64,000 nucleotides of DNA from Vibrio parahaemolyticus. Lineage in GTDB: Bacteria; Pseudomonadota; Gammaproteobacteria; Enterobacterales; Vibrionaceae. The DNA lies in contig NZ_UHIL01000001.1 in NCBI RefSeq assembly GCF_900460535.1, positions 3,224,001 to 3,288,000 on the forward strand, read 5' to 3'. A program made the position numbers and the translations under genes. The notes below the pieces were generated by a model. It made no database searches and was not told where the DNA came from. It saw only the letters and a program-made list of their open reading frames with translations. Shown here in pieces: positions 10,480 through 20,592 of this stretch. Numbering within the stretch: position 1 is the first letter of the stretch; every line of letters starts with the position of its first letter.

Positions 10480-11365
10480 TAGTTACCTCTTGTTCTTGCT
10501 CTAACCCGTCATTCGCATTGGATTGCAATACTTTGTGCTGACGATCTTCGTTTGGCCAGATCAACAGCAAGTATCGTAGACGATCAAACTCCACCACAGG
10601 TTCGGCTTTGATCGATGCAAACTCTTGACGAGTATCGTGATCAACATTCGTGACCGTCGCCACAGGGTAGCCTTCAGGGTAAATGCCTCCCAGACCGGAT
10701 GTCACAAGTAAATCACCAACTTGAATATCTGTACTGGTTGGAATGTGTTCCAGTTGGATTTCATCCATTTCACCATTACCTGATGCAATCACTCGAATAT
10801 CATTACGAATGACTTGAACTGGAATGGCATTTTTTGCATCTGTCAGTAGCAATACGCGCGCATTGTGCGCCGCAACAAACGTAACCTGACCGACAATACC
10901 TTTTTCGTTAATAACGGGCTGACCAACGTACACACCGTCAATTTGGCCTTTATCAATCACCACTTGATGACGATAAGGTGAAGTATCCACCGCCATTACT
11001 TCGGTCACGACCTTCTTCTCATCACGAACAAAAGACGAGCCAAGCAACTTACGCAAGCGTTGGTTCTCTTCTTTATATTGATCGAGCAAGATCAATTCGC
11101 TTTTTAGACGAAGCACTTCGCGCTTTAAGTTGCGATTGCCTTCTACTAATGCCTGACGAGTATTAAAACGTTCGAATACACCATCAAACATACTGCGAGG
11201 CATATTCGCTGCGTACTGAATTGGCGCAACCATACTGTTGAGTAGGTAGCGAACGTTGGAAAACGTATCTAGACGACTATCAGCCAGCATCAAGCTCGCC
11301 GACACGATGACAGCAAAAAACAGACGTAATTGCAGAGACGGGCCTCTGCCAAAAATCGGTTTCAT
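10469..11365 (-). CDS. mreC: Rod shape-determining protein MreC
   Basis: A 298-residue bitopic protein: a cytoplasmic start MKPIFGRGPS, one membrane helix at about residues 13-30, a coiled coil at about 65-105 (heptads around LKREVLRLKSELILL), then the beta-barrel periplasmic domain. It scaffolds the elongasome and activates PBP2. An in-frame extension to 11494 exists, but it runs into the hairpin after mreB and does not resemble MreC; the ATG at 11365 gives the family's usual N-terminus. Confidence 0.94.
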   Translation of the reverse strand: MKPIFGRGPSLQLRLFFAVIVSASLMLADSRLDTFSNVRYLLNSMVAPIQYAANMPRSMFDGVFERFNTRQALVEGNRNLKREVLRLKSELILLDQYKEENQRLRKLLGSSFVRDEKKVVTEVMAVDTSPYRHQVVIDKGQIDGVYVGQPVINEKGIVGQVTFVAAHNARVLLLTDAKNAIPVQVIRNDIRVIASGNGEMDEIQLEHIPTSTDIQVGDLLVTSGLGGIYPEGYPVATVTNVDHDTRQEFASIKAEPVVEFDRLRYLLLIWPNEDRQHKVLQSNANDGLEQEQEVTNGQ

Positions 11366-11470
11366 CTTGTTTTTAACCTGATTGCTTCCATGATTATTGA
11401 GCCTTACTTGGCAACCTGAAACGCGTTCAGATATGGAGCATGTTTGAATTACAGAGAGAGCAGAAAAGAA

Positions 11471-11495
11471 GGTGAAGCCCGTTATGAGCTTCACC
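11471..11495 (-). terminator. Hairpin between mreB and mreC (possible attenuator)
   Basis: A perfect 8-bp stem GGTGAAGC / GCTTCACC with a nine-base loop lies eight bases after the mreB stop. On the - strand it is followed by TTCTTTTCTG, an imperfect T tract. It may reduce, without abolishing, transcription into mreC and mreD. This is inferred from structure alone. Confidence 0.5.
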
Positions 11496-11502
11496 TACAT
11501 TT

Positions 11503-12555
<1,053 letters not shown>

Positions 12556-12595
12556 TCATCCTGCAAAAATTTAGAAGACAAAAATTGTCCTAAAT

Positions 12596-12632
12596 GTACC
12601 AATGCCTCGCTGTCACAGCAAGGCATTGGTAC
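12596..12632 (-). terminator. Long hairpin between mshQ stop and mreB
   Basis: A 12-bp perfect stem (GTACCAATGCCT / AGGCATTGGTAC) is extended, after one C.A mismatch, by GCTGT / ACAGC, leaving a near-zero loop. It is the only strong structure between mshQ and mreB. The tail on - (ATTTAGGACAATTTTTG) is only weakly T-rich, so it may be a terminator for the pilus operon or a structured mreB leader. Confidence 0.5.
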
Positions 12633-12697
12633 ACAAACATGAGCAGAAAGCCTCAATTTCTTGCAGTTTCCTTACTTAACGCAAGAAACCGAAGTTG

Positions 12698-15600
12698 TTA
12701 CTGTCCGGTTAATCCCGGCTCGCCACGATAAATAACGCGATCATTACCACGGTGAATACCAAATGTGACAACGGAGGATGGATTTTCTTCGACAGTTTTT
12801 TTTCCGGCAAGTTCTTTTACCCAGTCGTACTTGAGCCAAGGTAAACCATTGGTTGAATCATCAAGATCTAACCAAACGCGCGTTTGCTGACGGTATGGTT
12901 CAGCTTGAGTTGCAGTAATTGAGCGAGAAGAACCTGAGGAAACAGTCCCACCACCTCCTAACGTGACTGCTTTCGGAGCAGCACTAGCACCTGTTGGCCA
13001 AATGTGACGCAAGGAATCCTTTTCCATCACTCCCATAACTTTTGTCTGGCTGTCATCTTGATTAACAATAAAACGCCCATCATTCCAATATTCGACTCTT
13101 AGCGGGATATGTAGCGTTGTACCCTGATTTCCACCTACATCATCAAGAGCAATGCGACCAAAGCGAATGTCTGGTTGGACATTAAGTTCTTTTGTACCAA
13201 TAGTCACACCAGTTTTGTCTACTGAGGATGAGGATTGAGCAATAGAAATTGAGGTATCCGATGATTTCTCTAAGTAGTTCAAAGGACCATCGGGTTTAGA
13301 CACCACTTTATTCCATACAAGATCATTTGCGCTAAATTTACCTACACTGTGTCCTGATACATGCGCATCGTTGGCATTATTCAACCAACTACCGGAGTAA
13401 TCACTCTGAGAAATAAACCTACCAACATTGTCAAAGTTGTTTTCATACAAGTTAAACTTCGCGAAGTAATTTTTGAAATAAGCATAATTACGCAGGGCTC
13501 CGCCCCCTTTTGACAACGCTTCAATATAGAATTGTTTTAGTCCAAAAGGCTGCCCCATATACGTAAAACTTTGTTCATTGGGGTATGCCCAAAGAGTGGA
13601 CATATCAGCATCTTTATTTTCGTAAACGCTAAATTGTCCGGGATAGAATCGACCAACCGTCAAATTACCATCTTGGATTTTAAACGCGCTGCTACCAAGA
13701 TACAGAGACTTACCTAAATCATTGCCGTTTGCGTCCGTTGCGATAGGTGCCATCGCCTTAAACTCAAAAGCTCCCACGTCAGACACAGATTGATCAAACG
13801 TCACACGGCCACTAGACCATTGACTTGATTCTGGTAGTTCTTCATTCAGAAGCTTGGCTAGCGCCCCATTGGACGGATACTTAACGCTGTTACTGATTAC
13901 AATAGTCTCTTCTTGGTAGTTTTTCGCTACAGAGCCACCATCTTGATAAGCGGTAATGGTCATATCAAACTCTTCACCGGCAGCAATAAAACTGTTGCTA
14001 CAGCCCTCATCGGGTTTGGTGCAGGCTCCGTTTTTATCCGCTTTGGTTGCCGTTAACTCCAGATATTTAGGGAAGCTGACAAAGCTAGCAAAACCGGCGG
14101 AATCACTCACTCCATTCACACTCGCATTGAGCTTCACTCTGCCGGCTTCCGGGTATTTAATTTTAAAGTACGCCTTGCCCTGCGAGTCAAAGTACACATT
14201 ATTCAACACGGTACTTTTGGTCTTAAGTAACGTTGGCTCGCTGGTCCACTCAGCCGGGTTGTTGCCGACCTTTCTCTTGTACCAGATTGAAACCGACTGG
14301 GTTTTATCAACTGGCGCGACTTCATATTCCATCGACATCTTAACGTTACGCGACTCGCCATCTGCATCTGCCTTCGAGGAACAGAATGATAAGTGGTTTT
14401 CGCCTTGACTCTGCTGGTTAGCCACCACATCAGCCACGTTGACCGCCAAAACATTCTTAACAAAGGTCACATCACAGTTCTCTGCCGAGAGCGGGCCACC
14501 ATTAATACGACAGCGTGCGCCTTCAAAACCAAACTGCGGTACCGAGCTGCTGGCCACGCCCATGGTAATAGTACCGGACTCCGAAGCCTGCAGCGCTAAT
14601 TCCTTCTGGTTTTCAAGCGTGACCTGTGTACCACCGACCCAGTTGGCAATGGCATGTCCAACCGGAGGCGTCAGCGTCACATTAAGCGGCTTAAGCACTC
14701 CGTTATTGTATACGTCACGCGGATAACGCTTGCTACAATCCGTATTCATGCACGCACGTAGCTCCACTTGAGAAGCCTGACACGTACTGCCCGAGCCAGA
14801 GTAGTCAAACTCGAAGTGATGAATACCATCCGTTAATCGCGAGAACTTGTCCGCACAGACTTGGAAATTATCAATCTCGTGGGTATTGGTAGCCCAGCCG
14901 GTTGATGCGGTGACCGACAGGCGGAAGTTCTCAGGTACCGTATTAAAGTTACCTTGCTGGTAGACATCAAACTTCTCGATTAGTGTCTTCCATTGTTGTG
15001 AACCAATTTTTCTTTCCACCGAGAGATAGTATTTACCCGCCGTACGTGAGTTGAGAATTATTCTGTAGCGATGTAGACCTCCGTTGCGGTCATCAATATC
15101 TTCGGCTGGCTGCTCATTTTTTTTAAGCCCATAGCCTTTAATAAATTCATAGCCATTGAGCCATTTACCATTCGCGTCCAGAGCCGCCTCTCCTCGTATT
15201 CCTACCACATTCGGTTTAAGGGTTGGATCTTGCAGAATAGTTTCTCCACCGGTGCGATAATAGTTACCAAACTCGTCGAAACCAACCCCCAGCCACCCAC
15301 CAGCAAAACCTTCAACATCTTCACTGAGATGCTCCTCGGGATGGTTAATCTTTCGCTTCATCCCGTAGCCCAGCGGGCCACCAAACGCACCAGTTTGCGG
15401 CGGCACCTTGGCATCCGACAGCACTAGGGCAATACCATCGCCACCTGTACCACTATGAGCGTAATGGTCAAACTCAACCTGTAAATAGTTTTGTGCCGAT
15501 GGGAACACATAGTTGTAGGCCGACGCGGTAGCCTGATTCCGTATATTTTCATTCAGCCTAAAGCGCTTACCAGTCGCCTGCGGATGGGTACTGCTTTTAA

Positions 15601-17215
15601 ACCCCATCACTGACCAGTTGGCTAGGCTGCCGTTATCGAAGTTTTCGGGTGGTAATGGCTTACACTGCTTAGGCTGCTGCGGCGTCCAGCACGGCTGCGG
15701 ATAGTCCGGTTTGGCAACTTGGGTCAAACCTTGCATATCTAACCAGCGGCTGGTGACCGCACCGTCAATTTGTTCGCCGGTATCCAGCACCAGGCTCTTG
15801 GCAAGAATAAAGCCTTTAAACTGTTGTGACGCGGCGGTTTTGAAATGCACACTCGCCTGTGGCCCATAGATCACCGGCAATACCAAATCACTTTGTGTGG
15901 TACGGTAATCAAAATAGGCATCTTCGAGTTTAAAATCAGCATTGTTGCCGGTATACGAGCTGGGCGTCTGATTCGTACCCACCACATTCCAGGTAACGTT
16001 GCTACCAAAAATCAGCTTCGGCTTGGCGCCTATATTTTTGAAAGTTTTCACTGTCAGGTTGGTGTTATCGGCCAAATATAGTGAGAGATTGGACTTAGAC
16101 TCGTAAACCAACTCTTCTATTTTGCGTTCACCAGCGATCTTCAGTTCAACCTTTTGACTGTTTGCACTTTCAATAATCTTTAGTCGTTTAAGGTCGCGCT
16201 TCAAGCTGATGACAACGCGATCGCCGAATTCTTGGTAACTACAAACATCTGAACCATTACCACAAACCTTGCCATAGTATTTTTTTGCACTTGGATTCGT
16301 ACGAATAGCCTGTTGTTTAGTGGCGTTAAAGGTTGCGTTCAGAGCACTCGGTTTTTCCGCTTTGCGTCGCTCTGTCAGGCCATCACCACCCGCCAAACTG
16401 CCATCTCCCGCCAAACCATCTTTCGGGAAACAGCCAAACTCGTTATTACAGATATAAGGGGTTTTGTCCTTGTACAACTGTGAGGCCTGCTCACCGCTAT
16501 CAAAGCCCACGCGCAGGTTGCGCCACTCGCTGCCGCTGTCCCAGTTCTGTTTGTAGGTGTAGAAGTTGCGGCTGTCCGCCAGATATTCGTCAGACCAGCC
16601 CAACGCCCTGACAGTTGAATTAGTCACAATCAGTTTGCTTTCTTCCTGCTGCCAGCCTTGGACAGGTTCAGGGAAGAGCTGACACACATTATCCGGCACC
16701 GCAAAGCTGGGAGTCTGGTTAGGCGTCGGTCTCGGGCCAGGATTACAATCTAAACCAGAAAGCCCACGTCCGTTATCAAAGAAAACATCGGCCCGATCTG
16801 ACATGTTGGTGAAATAGTGGTTCTCTGCACTGGCCGCCTTAACCTGTACACCATTGTGATAAAGGAAATAATCCAAGTCGGCAGAATAGAGATTACCGTA
16901 CTTTCTTACATTGTGGTACTCAATGCGCAGGGTATAAATCTGGCCGTCATTTAAATCATATTCGCCAAAAATACCCGAAACCTGATCATCTGCCGACCAA
17001 AGCGGATGCAAAATCACATTGCCATTTCCACGGCCATTTCCGCCACCTTGTTTTCTTAAATAGATCACGCCATTCTGTTGATTAGCTTGATATTCAGCTT
17101 CGAACGCAAACGAATCTTTTAGCTGAACCGAACAAGACTCCGTATCTTGCCAGGTATCCGCGTATGAAAAGGCAGACAGTGATAGCGAAATTAAAAATAG
17201 TATGGTCTTTTTCAT
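12698..17215 (-). CDS. mshQ: MSHA biogenesis protein MshQ
   Basis: A 1,505-residue secreted protein, last in the msh operon. It has a Sec signal peptide (residues 1-19, SYA before Asp). A beta-rich N-terminal region follows. Residues about 525-790 resemble an L-type (legume-like) lectin fold, with GGDGIALVLSD near 592, FGGPLGYG near 610 and GVGFDEFGN near 640. The C-terminal third fits the DUF6701 region that characterises MshQ. Cysteines are paired through the first half. MshQ's exact role is unresolved in the literature I know; a surface or tip-associated, carbohydrate-contacting role is inference. It begins five bases after the mshP stop. Confidence 0.92.
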   Translation of the reverse strand: MKKTILFLISLSLSAFSYADTWQDTESCSVQLKDSFAFEAEYQANQQNGVIYLRKQGGGNGRGNGNVILHPLWSADDQVSGIFGEYDLNDGQIYTLRIEYHNVRKYGNLYSADLDYFLYHNGVQVKAASAENHYFTNMSDRADVFFDNGRGLSGLDCNPGPRPTPNQTPSFAVPDNVCQLFPEPVQGWQQEESKLIVTNSTVRALGWSDEYLADSRNFYTYKQNWDSGSEWRNLRVGFDSGEQASQLYKDKTPYICNNEFGCFPKDGLAGDGSLAGGDGLTERRKAEKPSALNATFNATKQQAIRTNPSAKKYYGKVCGNGSDVCSYQEFGDRVVISLKRDLKRLKIIESANSQKVELKIAGERKIEELVYESKSNLSLYLADNTNLTVKTFKNIGAKPKLIFGSNVTWNVVGTNQTPSSYTGNNADFKLEDAYFDYRTTQSDLVLPVIYGPQASVHFKTAASQQFKGFILAKSLVLDTGEQIDGAVTSRWLDMQGLTQVAKPDYPQPCWTPQQPKQCKPLPPENFDNGSLANWSVMGFKSSTHPQATGKRFRLNENIRNQATASAYNYVFPSAQNYLQVEFDHYAHSGTGGDGIALVLSDAKVPPQTGAFGGPLGYGMKRKINHPEEHLSEDVEGFAGGWLGVGFDEFGNYYRTGGETILQDPTLKPNVVGIRGEAALDANGKWLNGYEFIKGYGLKKNEQPAEDIDDRNGGLHRYRIILNSRTAGKYYLSVERKIGSQQWKTLIEKFDVYQQGNFNTVPENFRLSVTASTGWATNTHEIDNFQVCADKFSRLTDGIHHFEFDYSGSGSTCQASQVELRACMNTDCSKRYPRDVYNNGVLKPLNVTLTPPVGHAIANWVGGTQVTLENQKELALQASESGTITMGVASSSVPQFGFEGARCRINGGPLSAENCDVTFVKNVLAVNVADVVANQQSQGENHLSFCSSKADADGESRNVKMSMEYEVAPVDKTQSVSIWYKRKVGNNPAEWTSEPTLLKTKSTVLNNVYFDSQGKAYFKIKYPEAGRVKLNASVNGVSDSAGFASFVSFPKYLELTATKADKNGACTKPDEGCSNSFIAAGEEFDMTITAYQDGGSVAKNYQEETIVISNSVKYPSNGALAKLLNEELPESSQWSSGRVTFDQSVSDVGAFEFKAMAPIATDANGNDLGKSLYLGSSAFKIQDGNLTVGRFYPGQFSVYENKDADMSTLWAYPNEQSFTYMGQPFGLKQFYIEALSKGGGALRNYAYFKNYFAKFNLYENNFDNVGRFISQSDYSGSWLNNANDAHVSGHSVGKFSANDLVWNKVVSKPDGPLNYLEKSSDTSISIAQSSSSVDKTGVTIGTKELNVQPDIRFGRIALDDVGGNQGTTLHIPLRVEYWNDGRFIVNQDDSQTKVMGVMEKDSLRHIWPTGASAAPKAVTLGGGGTVSSGSSRSITATQAEPYRQQTRVWLDLDDSTNGLPWLKYDWVKELAGKKTVEENPSSVVTFGIHRGNDRVIYRGEPGLTGQ

Positions 17216-17219
17216 TATT

Positions 17220-17654
17220 CTAATCCTTTACCCAAACCTCTTGCTGACGCTGTACCTGTATAACCCCAGAACCACACGTTGCCGTGGCCTGCACCCTAAA
17301 CAGAGATTCAGCATCAAGGGTACCCTCATTGAAAGTACCTATATTTGTACATGCCATCGCATTAACCTTGCACCCACTTCCCACAGCTACTTGCGGAACG
17401 GCACCGCTGACCTCCCCACTGCATACGGCCGCGATATCTGTTGTACTGGCATTTAACGGATACATCTTGGTCAGTGCCCACTCATTTGCAGACTGAGCAA
17501 CAAACCAAGCTTTTGTTCCCAAAAACTCTCTTGTTAATCCGCTTTGATTCGACCATGTCACTTTCATTAAAGAGGAAGCCAAATATCCCATTACAATAAT
17601 GACGAATAACACGATGATTAGTACATTTCCGCTGGAGTTTCTTCTATGGGACAT
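17220..17654 (-). CDS. mshP: MSHA biogenesis protein MshP
   Basis: A 144-residue pilus-assembly protein with an N-terminal hydrophobic helix (VLIIVLFVIIVMGYLASSL) after a short basic stretch, as in PilX/GspK-class minor pilins. It has four cysteines in the remainder. I chose ATG 17654 (MSHRRNSSGNVL), which overlaps the mshO stop by 11 bp; a longer reading from 17705 adds an unrelated N-terminus. Confidence 0.88.
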   Translation of the reverse strand: MSHRRNSSGNVLIIVLFVIIVMGYLASSLMKVTWSNQSGLTREFLGTKAWFVAQSANEWALTKMYPLNASTTDIAAVCSGEVSGAVPQVAVGSGCKVNAMACTNIGTFNEGTLDAESLFRVQATATCGSGVIQVQRQQEVWVKD

Positions 17655-18357
17655 TGAGCACCTGCACATCTTGTTGATACACACTACGTTCACCATCCTG
17701 CTCAAACTCTAGATTTATATGAACTAAACCACCTCGTTGCAGAGTAGGCTCTAGATAACGCATACCACTTACGGACGTATCGACACTATCCGCAACCGTA
17801 ATACCATTTCGCGTAACTTGCTTGGCATCGAAACAGTAGCGAACCTCCGACTTATCTTGATAAATATAAAGACGGCTAGAAACAGAGGAGCCCGTAATCG
17901 TACTTGCCGCCCCTGTAACAACAAAAACCTTACCTGTTTTAGCTAAACCACCAATGGCTATATTTTGCGAAGAAGTTGATTGTAAATCTTCATATCGGCT
18001 TGGATTGATCACCATCCTGCGATTCGCAGGAATAGGATTAAGCGTTGAGTCATTACCTAGCAAAAACTCTAAGTCATTATTCTTAAACGTGTAAAAACCA
18101 GAATACTCAATCGGAACAAACTCTAAGCAATGGGAAGCATCCTTTGGAACATGAAAACTATTAGGTACAGCATGGCGGATTTCACGCGTCATCTTTTCTA
18201 AAACAAACTGAGCCTGCGTTTGTATCCGTTGGCGATCGATAGTATCAGCGTATCCTTTCACTCCTAACTGGACATAGCCAGCTATCCCCAACATGATGAA
18301 GCTACCGACCACAATCGTAACTATCATTTCCATTAAGGTGAAACCACGATCTTTCAT
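17644..18357 (-). CDS. mshO: MSHA minor pilin MshO
   Basis: A 237-residue prepilin with a class IV leader: MKDRG, cleavage, then FTLMEMIVTIVVGSF with Glu at mature position 5. Size and position fit MshO (PilW/GspJ-like minor pilin). Its ATG overlaps the mshD stop as TGATG, so the two are coupled. Processed by the prepilin peptidase encoded elsewhere. Confidence 0.92.
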   Translation of the reverse strand: MKDRGFTLMEMIVTIVVGSFIMLGIAGYVQLGVKGYADTIDRQRIQTQAQFVLEKMTREIRHAVPNSFHVPKDASHCLEFVPIEYSGFYTFKNNDLEFLLGNDSTLNPIPANRRMVINPSRYEDLQSTSSQNIAIGGLAKTGKVFVVTGAASTITGSSVSSRLYIYQDKSEVRYCFDAKQVTRNGITVADSVDTSVSGMRYLEPTLQRGGLVHINLEFEQDGERSVYQQDVQVLNVP

Positions 18358-18956
18358 CAGTAGTTCCCCTTAATGGCTGTTAAAGTAAGGGGCTGCGTGT
18401 TCCCCGCAAAAATCCGTAATGTTACTTTTTTGTATTCGGTTATTTCATCGGGAGCTTTATCCGTCAGATCATCATATGCAACGCTAACTTCTAATCTAAA
18501 GTTTTTGTACTGCTCAGTACTGTCCGCACCAAGTACATCACTAATATTCCCTCTAGGGATACCATCACACTGAGAAGCCGTTGTAGATGTGCTCCAACAC
18601 CCGATATAGTCATCGACATCGTTGAAAGAAATCGGATTTGATGCATCCTCTCCGTAGTCAGTATCCACACCTAAAGTCGAAGAACATAAATTCAAAGGAT
18701 TATCGGGATGAGGGTTGTCTTTAGGCTCACCACATCGAACAGTACCACCATCAAAGTCACTCCACTGGTCAAAGCCTCGTGAAAGAATCTGTGACATAAA
18801 ACCTTGGCCTAATGCAGCGGCACGAGTTTGATAATGGGGTATGGCGGAATCTCGAATTTGAGGGACGAGGAAAGAAGTAAACGCCACCATCGCAATACCC
18901 ATTAAAACAATCGCGATGATCATTTCTATTAAAGTCATGCCACTAGATTTATTCAT
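18357..18956 (-). CDS. mshD: MSHA minor pilin MshD
   Basis: A 199-residue prepilin, leader MNKSSG then MTLIEMIIAIVLMG with Glu5. The ATG at 18956 overlaps the mshC stop as ATGA; an ATG two codons earlier is possible but less well placed. Four cysteines in the globular part suggest disulfides. Minor pilin that probably sits in the tip or priming complex. Confidence 0.92.
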   Translation of the reverse strand: MNKSSGMTLIEMIIAIVLMGIAMVAFTSFLVPQIRDSAIPHYQTRAAALGQGFMSQILSRGFDQWSDFDGGTVRCGEPKDNPHPDNPLNLCSSTLGVDTDYGEDASNPISFNDVDDYIGCWSTSTTASQCDGIPRGNISDVLGADSTEQYKNFRLEVSVAYDDLTDKAPDEITEYKKVTLRIFAGNTQPLTLTAIKGNY

Positions 18957-19432
18957 GAGCATGTACCTTTAGAAACATAACCTTGAGAATTAATTTCAAC
19001 TTGGCAGCGGCTTCGACCATGTTTATCTTCAATTAAGATGTTTACAGCCCCACTTACAGGATTGCCGAGAAGGTTAAAATTAATTGTATTTGCGGCACCG
19101 CTGATAACGGAAAACTTTGCGGACTTATCGATAACCACGTCACTACGGGCATCTTGTGCACTACCTATTAGTGCGCAGGCAGCAACCGAACCAACACATG
19201 AGCTAGAAACTTGCAAACGAAAGTTGTCATCAGGTTTCTCAACATTTGACTGCATACGATTCACCTGCACTTGGCGAATCACAGAAATCACTCGTTCTTG
19301 TAATGTATATGCTGAGAAACTGCTAGAGCCCATAAAACGGCTGGCTGCAAAAAGTGAAAGGATAGAGAGGAGGACAACCACTAGGATTAACTCCATTAAA
19401 GTAAATCCTAATGTAGAGCTGCGAATTTTCAT
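18953..19432 (-). CDS. mshC: MSHA minor pilin MshC
   Basis: A 159-residue prepilin of GspH/FimT type: leader MKIRSSTLG, then FTLMELILVVVLLSIL with Glu5. Cysteine pairs are present mid-protein and at the C-terminus. It starts 115 bp after the mini-prepilin gene, so a separate ribosome entry is needed here, in contrast to the overlapping genes that follow. Confidence 0.92.
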   Translation of the reverse strand: MKIRSSTLGFTLMELILVVVLLSILSLFAASRFMGSSSFSAYTLQERVISVIRQVQVNRMQSNVEKPDDNFRLQVSSSCVGSVAACALIGSAQDARSDVVIDKSAKFSVISGAANTINFNLLGNPVSGAVNILIEDKHGRSRCQVEINSQGYVSKGTCS

Positions 19433-19547
19433 AACCCAACCTTAGGCTTAGAACAAGCGAGATAAGTATACGATGAAATTATGAGAATAATGATAGATTT
19501 ATAATTTTTCGATTCGAAGTGTGAACAGATGAACAAATAACCAATAT

Positions 19548-19781
19548 CTAGTTATTTTGCCCTTTTGAACGGCCAATTTCTTCTTCAATTCGATCGTAAG
19601 TTTCTTTGTTGCTTAGCGTCTCAGAAACGTGCTCAGCGGTTTGCTTGGTTTGCTCCCACTTTGCTTCATAAGTTTCTGGCTCGAAGCTGATAAATCTTGG
19701 TAATACCACATAACCGATCACACCTAAGATAATCAGCACAACCACAAACTCTATTGCACTAAGACCTGATGATTTACGCAT
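19548..19781 (-). CDS. Mini prepilin-like protein in the msh operon
   Basis: Only 77 residues from the ATG at 19781, which has GGA nine bases upstream (a TTG start at 19805 is possible and gives 85). It begins MRKSSG, then LSAIEFVVVLIILGVIGYVVLPRF: a prepilin-type leader and helix with Glu at mature position 5. Instead of a globular pilin head it then has about 45 charged, helix-prone residues and no cysteine. It lies 42 bp after mshA and before mshC. In V. cholerae the extra pilin gene mshB precedes mshA; no such gene is seen here, so this could be a reduced MshB equivalent or a distinct subunit. Function unknown. Confidence 0.8.
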   Translation of the reverse strand: MRKSSGLSAIEFVVVLIILGVIGYVVLPRFISFEPETYEAKWEQTKQTAEHVSETLSNKETYDRIEEEIGRSKGQNN

Positions 19782-19847
19782 ATGTACTATTCCGAGATTA
19801 ATCAAAATAAAGAGATAAAGGCCAGACTAGCTGGCCTTTGAATTTAA

Positions 19848-20303
19848 TTAATTGCCACAATCATTAACTGTAATTGTTGGTTCTTGTGCAGTTGGTAGCA
19901 TCGAGTATTGAACAGAACAGTTAGAAGCATCATTGTTTCCTTCGTAACCAAATGTAATAGCGTTGCTACCTGATGTAATGACATTCCAATCTGTATCCAA
20001 TCCTGTTACGGCATTCATAATGCCATTCCCAGACGCCTCTGGATAACCATTTACTAGATTGATAGTTCGACCATTCTCAGTAATTGACTGCCCTTGAGAA
20101 ACCGATTCCAAACCATCAATTGCAGCCTTGCCATACACAATACCTGCTGCGCCATCTAAAGCACCTTTAAGGCCTTGAAGAGCTGAGTTACGAGCATCAT
20201 CTTGTAGGTTAAGGAAACGTGGTGCTGCAGTTACCGCTAGAATACCTAGGATTACAATTACCACTACCAATTCGATAAGGGTGAAACCACCTTGTCTTTT
20301 CAT
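19848..20303 (-). CDS. mshA: MSHA major pilin MshA
   Basis: A 151-residue type IVa-like pilin. Leader MKRQGG, then [24 protein letters not shown] is the classic MshA N-terminus with Phe1 and Glu5. The head has two cysteines (near residues 129 and 149) that would close the C-terminal D-loop. It forms the shaft of the mannose-sensitive haemagglutinin pilus used for surface attachment. A long non-coding leader (about 290 bp) separates it from mshF, as expected for an independently promoted, highly expressed subunit. Confidence 0.95.
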   Translation of the reverse strand: MKRQGGFTLIELVVVIVILGILAVTAAPRFLNLQDDARNSALQGLKGALDGAAGIVYGKAAIDGLESVSQGQSITENGRTINLVNGYPEASGNGIMNAVTGLDTDWNVITSGSNAITFGYEGNNDASNCSVQYSMLPTAQEPTITVNDCGN

Positions 20304-20592
20304 TGTTTACTCTCTCTATGTAAGCATGCAGAGTGACTGCAAAGTTTATCGGTCATGCGACCATTTTGGATAATGTCAAAACGGTGTGGCATCTCAACAA
20401 TAAACCAAGGTTTATTCATTGAGCCCTTTTTCTACCGCTTGAGCAGAATGACGATTCGCCATTATTAAGTTAAAGCCGTGCAAAAAAGATATCCCATGTT
20501 TGGTTTACTTTTTATTACAACCTTTTGCTTATGGTAATGTTTGCATTATACCGACTTTCATTCCCATTTATAGTACTTAAGTGTCAAAAAAT
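20304..20592 (-). promoter_or_regulatory. mshA promoter/leader with three inverted repeats
   Basis: On the - strand a TATAAT lies at 20550-20545 without a good -35 at 16-18 bp. Downstream come three structures: AATAAACC-tt-GGTTTATT with outer CTCAA/TTGAG (20393-20423), a 9-bp stem ACCGTTTTG/CAAAATGGT with one G-U pair (20360-20385), and GGTC-gcat-GACC (20351-20362), which overlaps it. The mshA Shine-Dalgarno GAGAG lies just before the ATG. V. cholerae work describes separate secretory and structural msh operons, consistent with a promoter here. Confidence 0.5.

Noticed and set aside
11366..11494. Extra 43 codons at the 5' end of mreC
   Set aside because: They overlap the mreB-mreC hairpin and give a non-MreC N-terminus; the ATG at 11365 begins the conserved protein.
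20470..20500. Possible sigma54 promoter before mshA (GG ... TTTTTTGCA on -)
   Set aside because: The GG and GC doublets are 11 or 12 bases apart instead of the required 10, and the -24 side does not fit TGGCAC.
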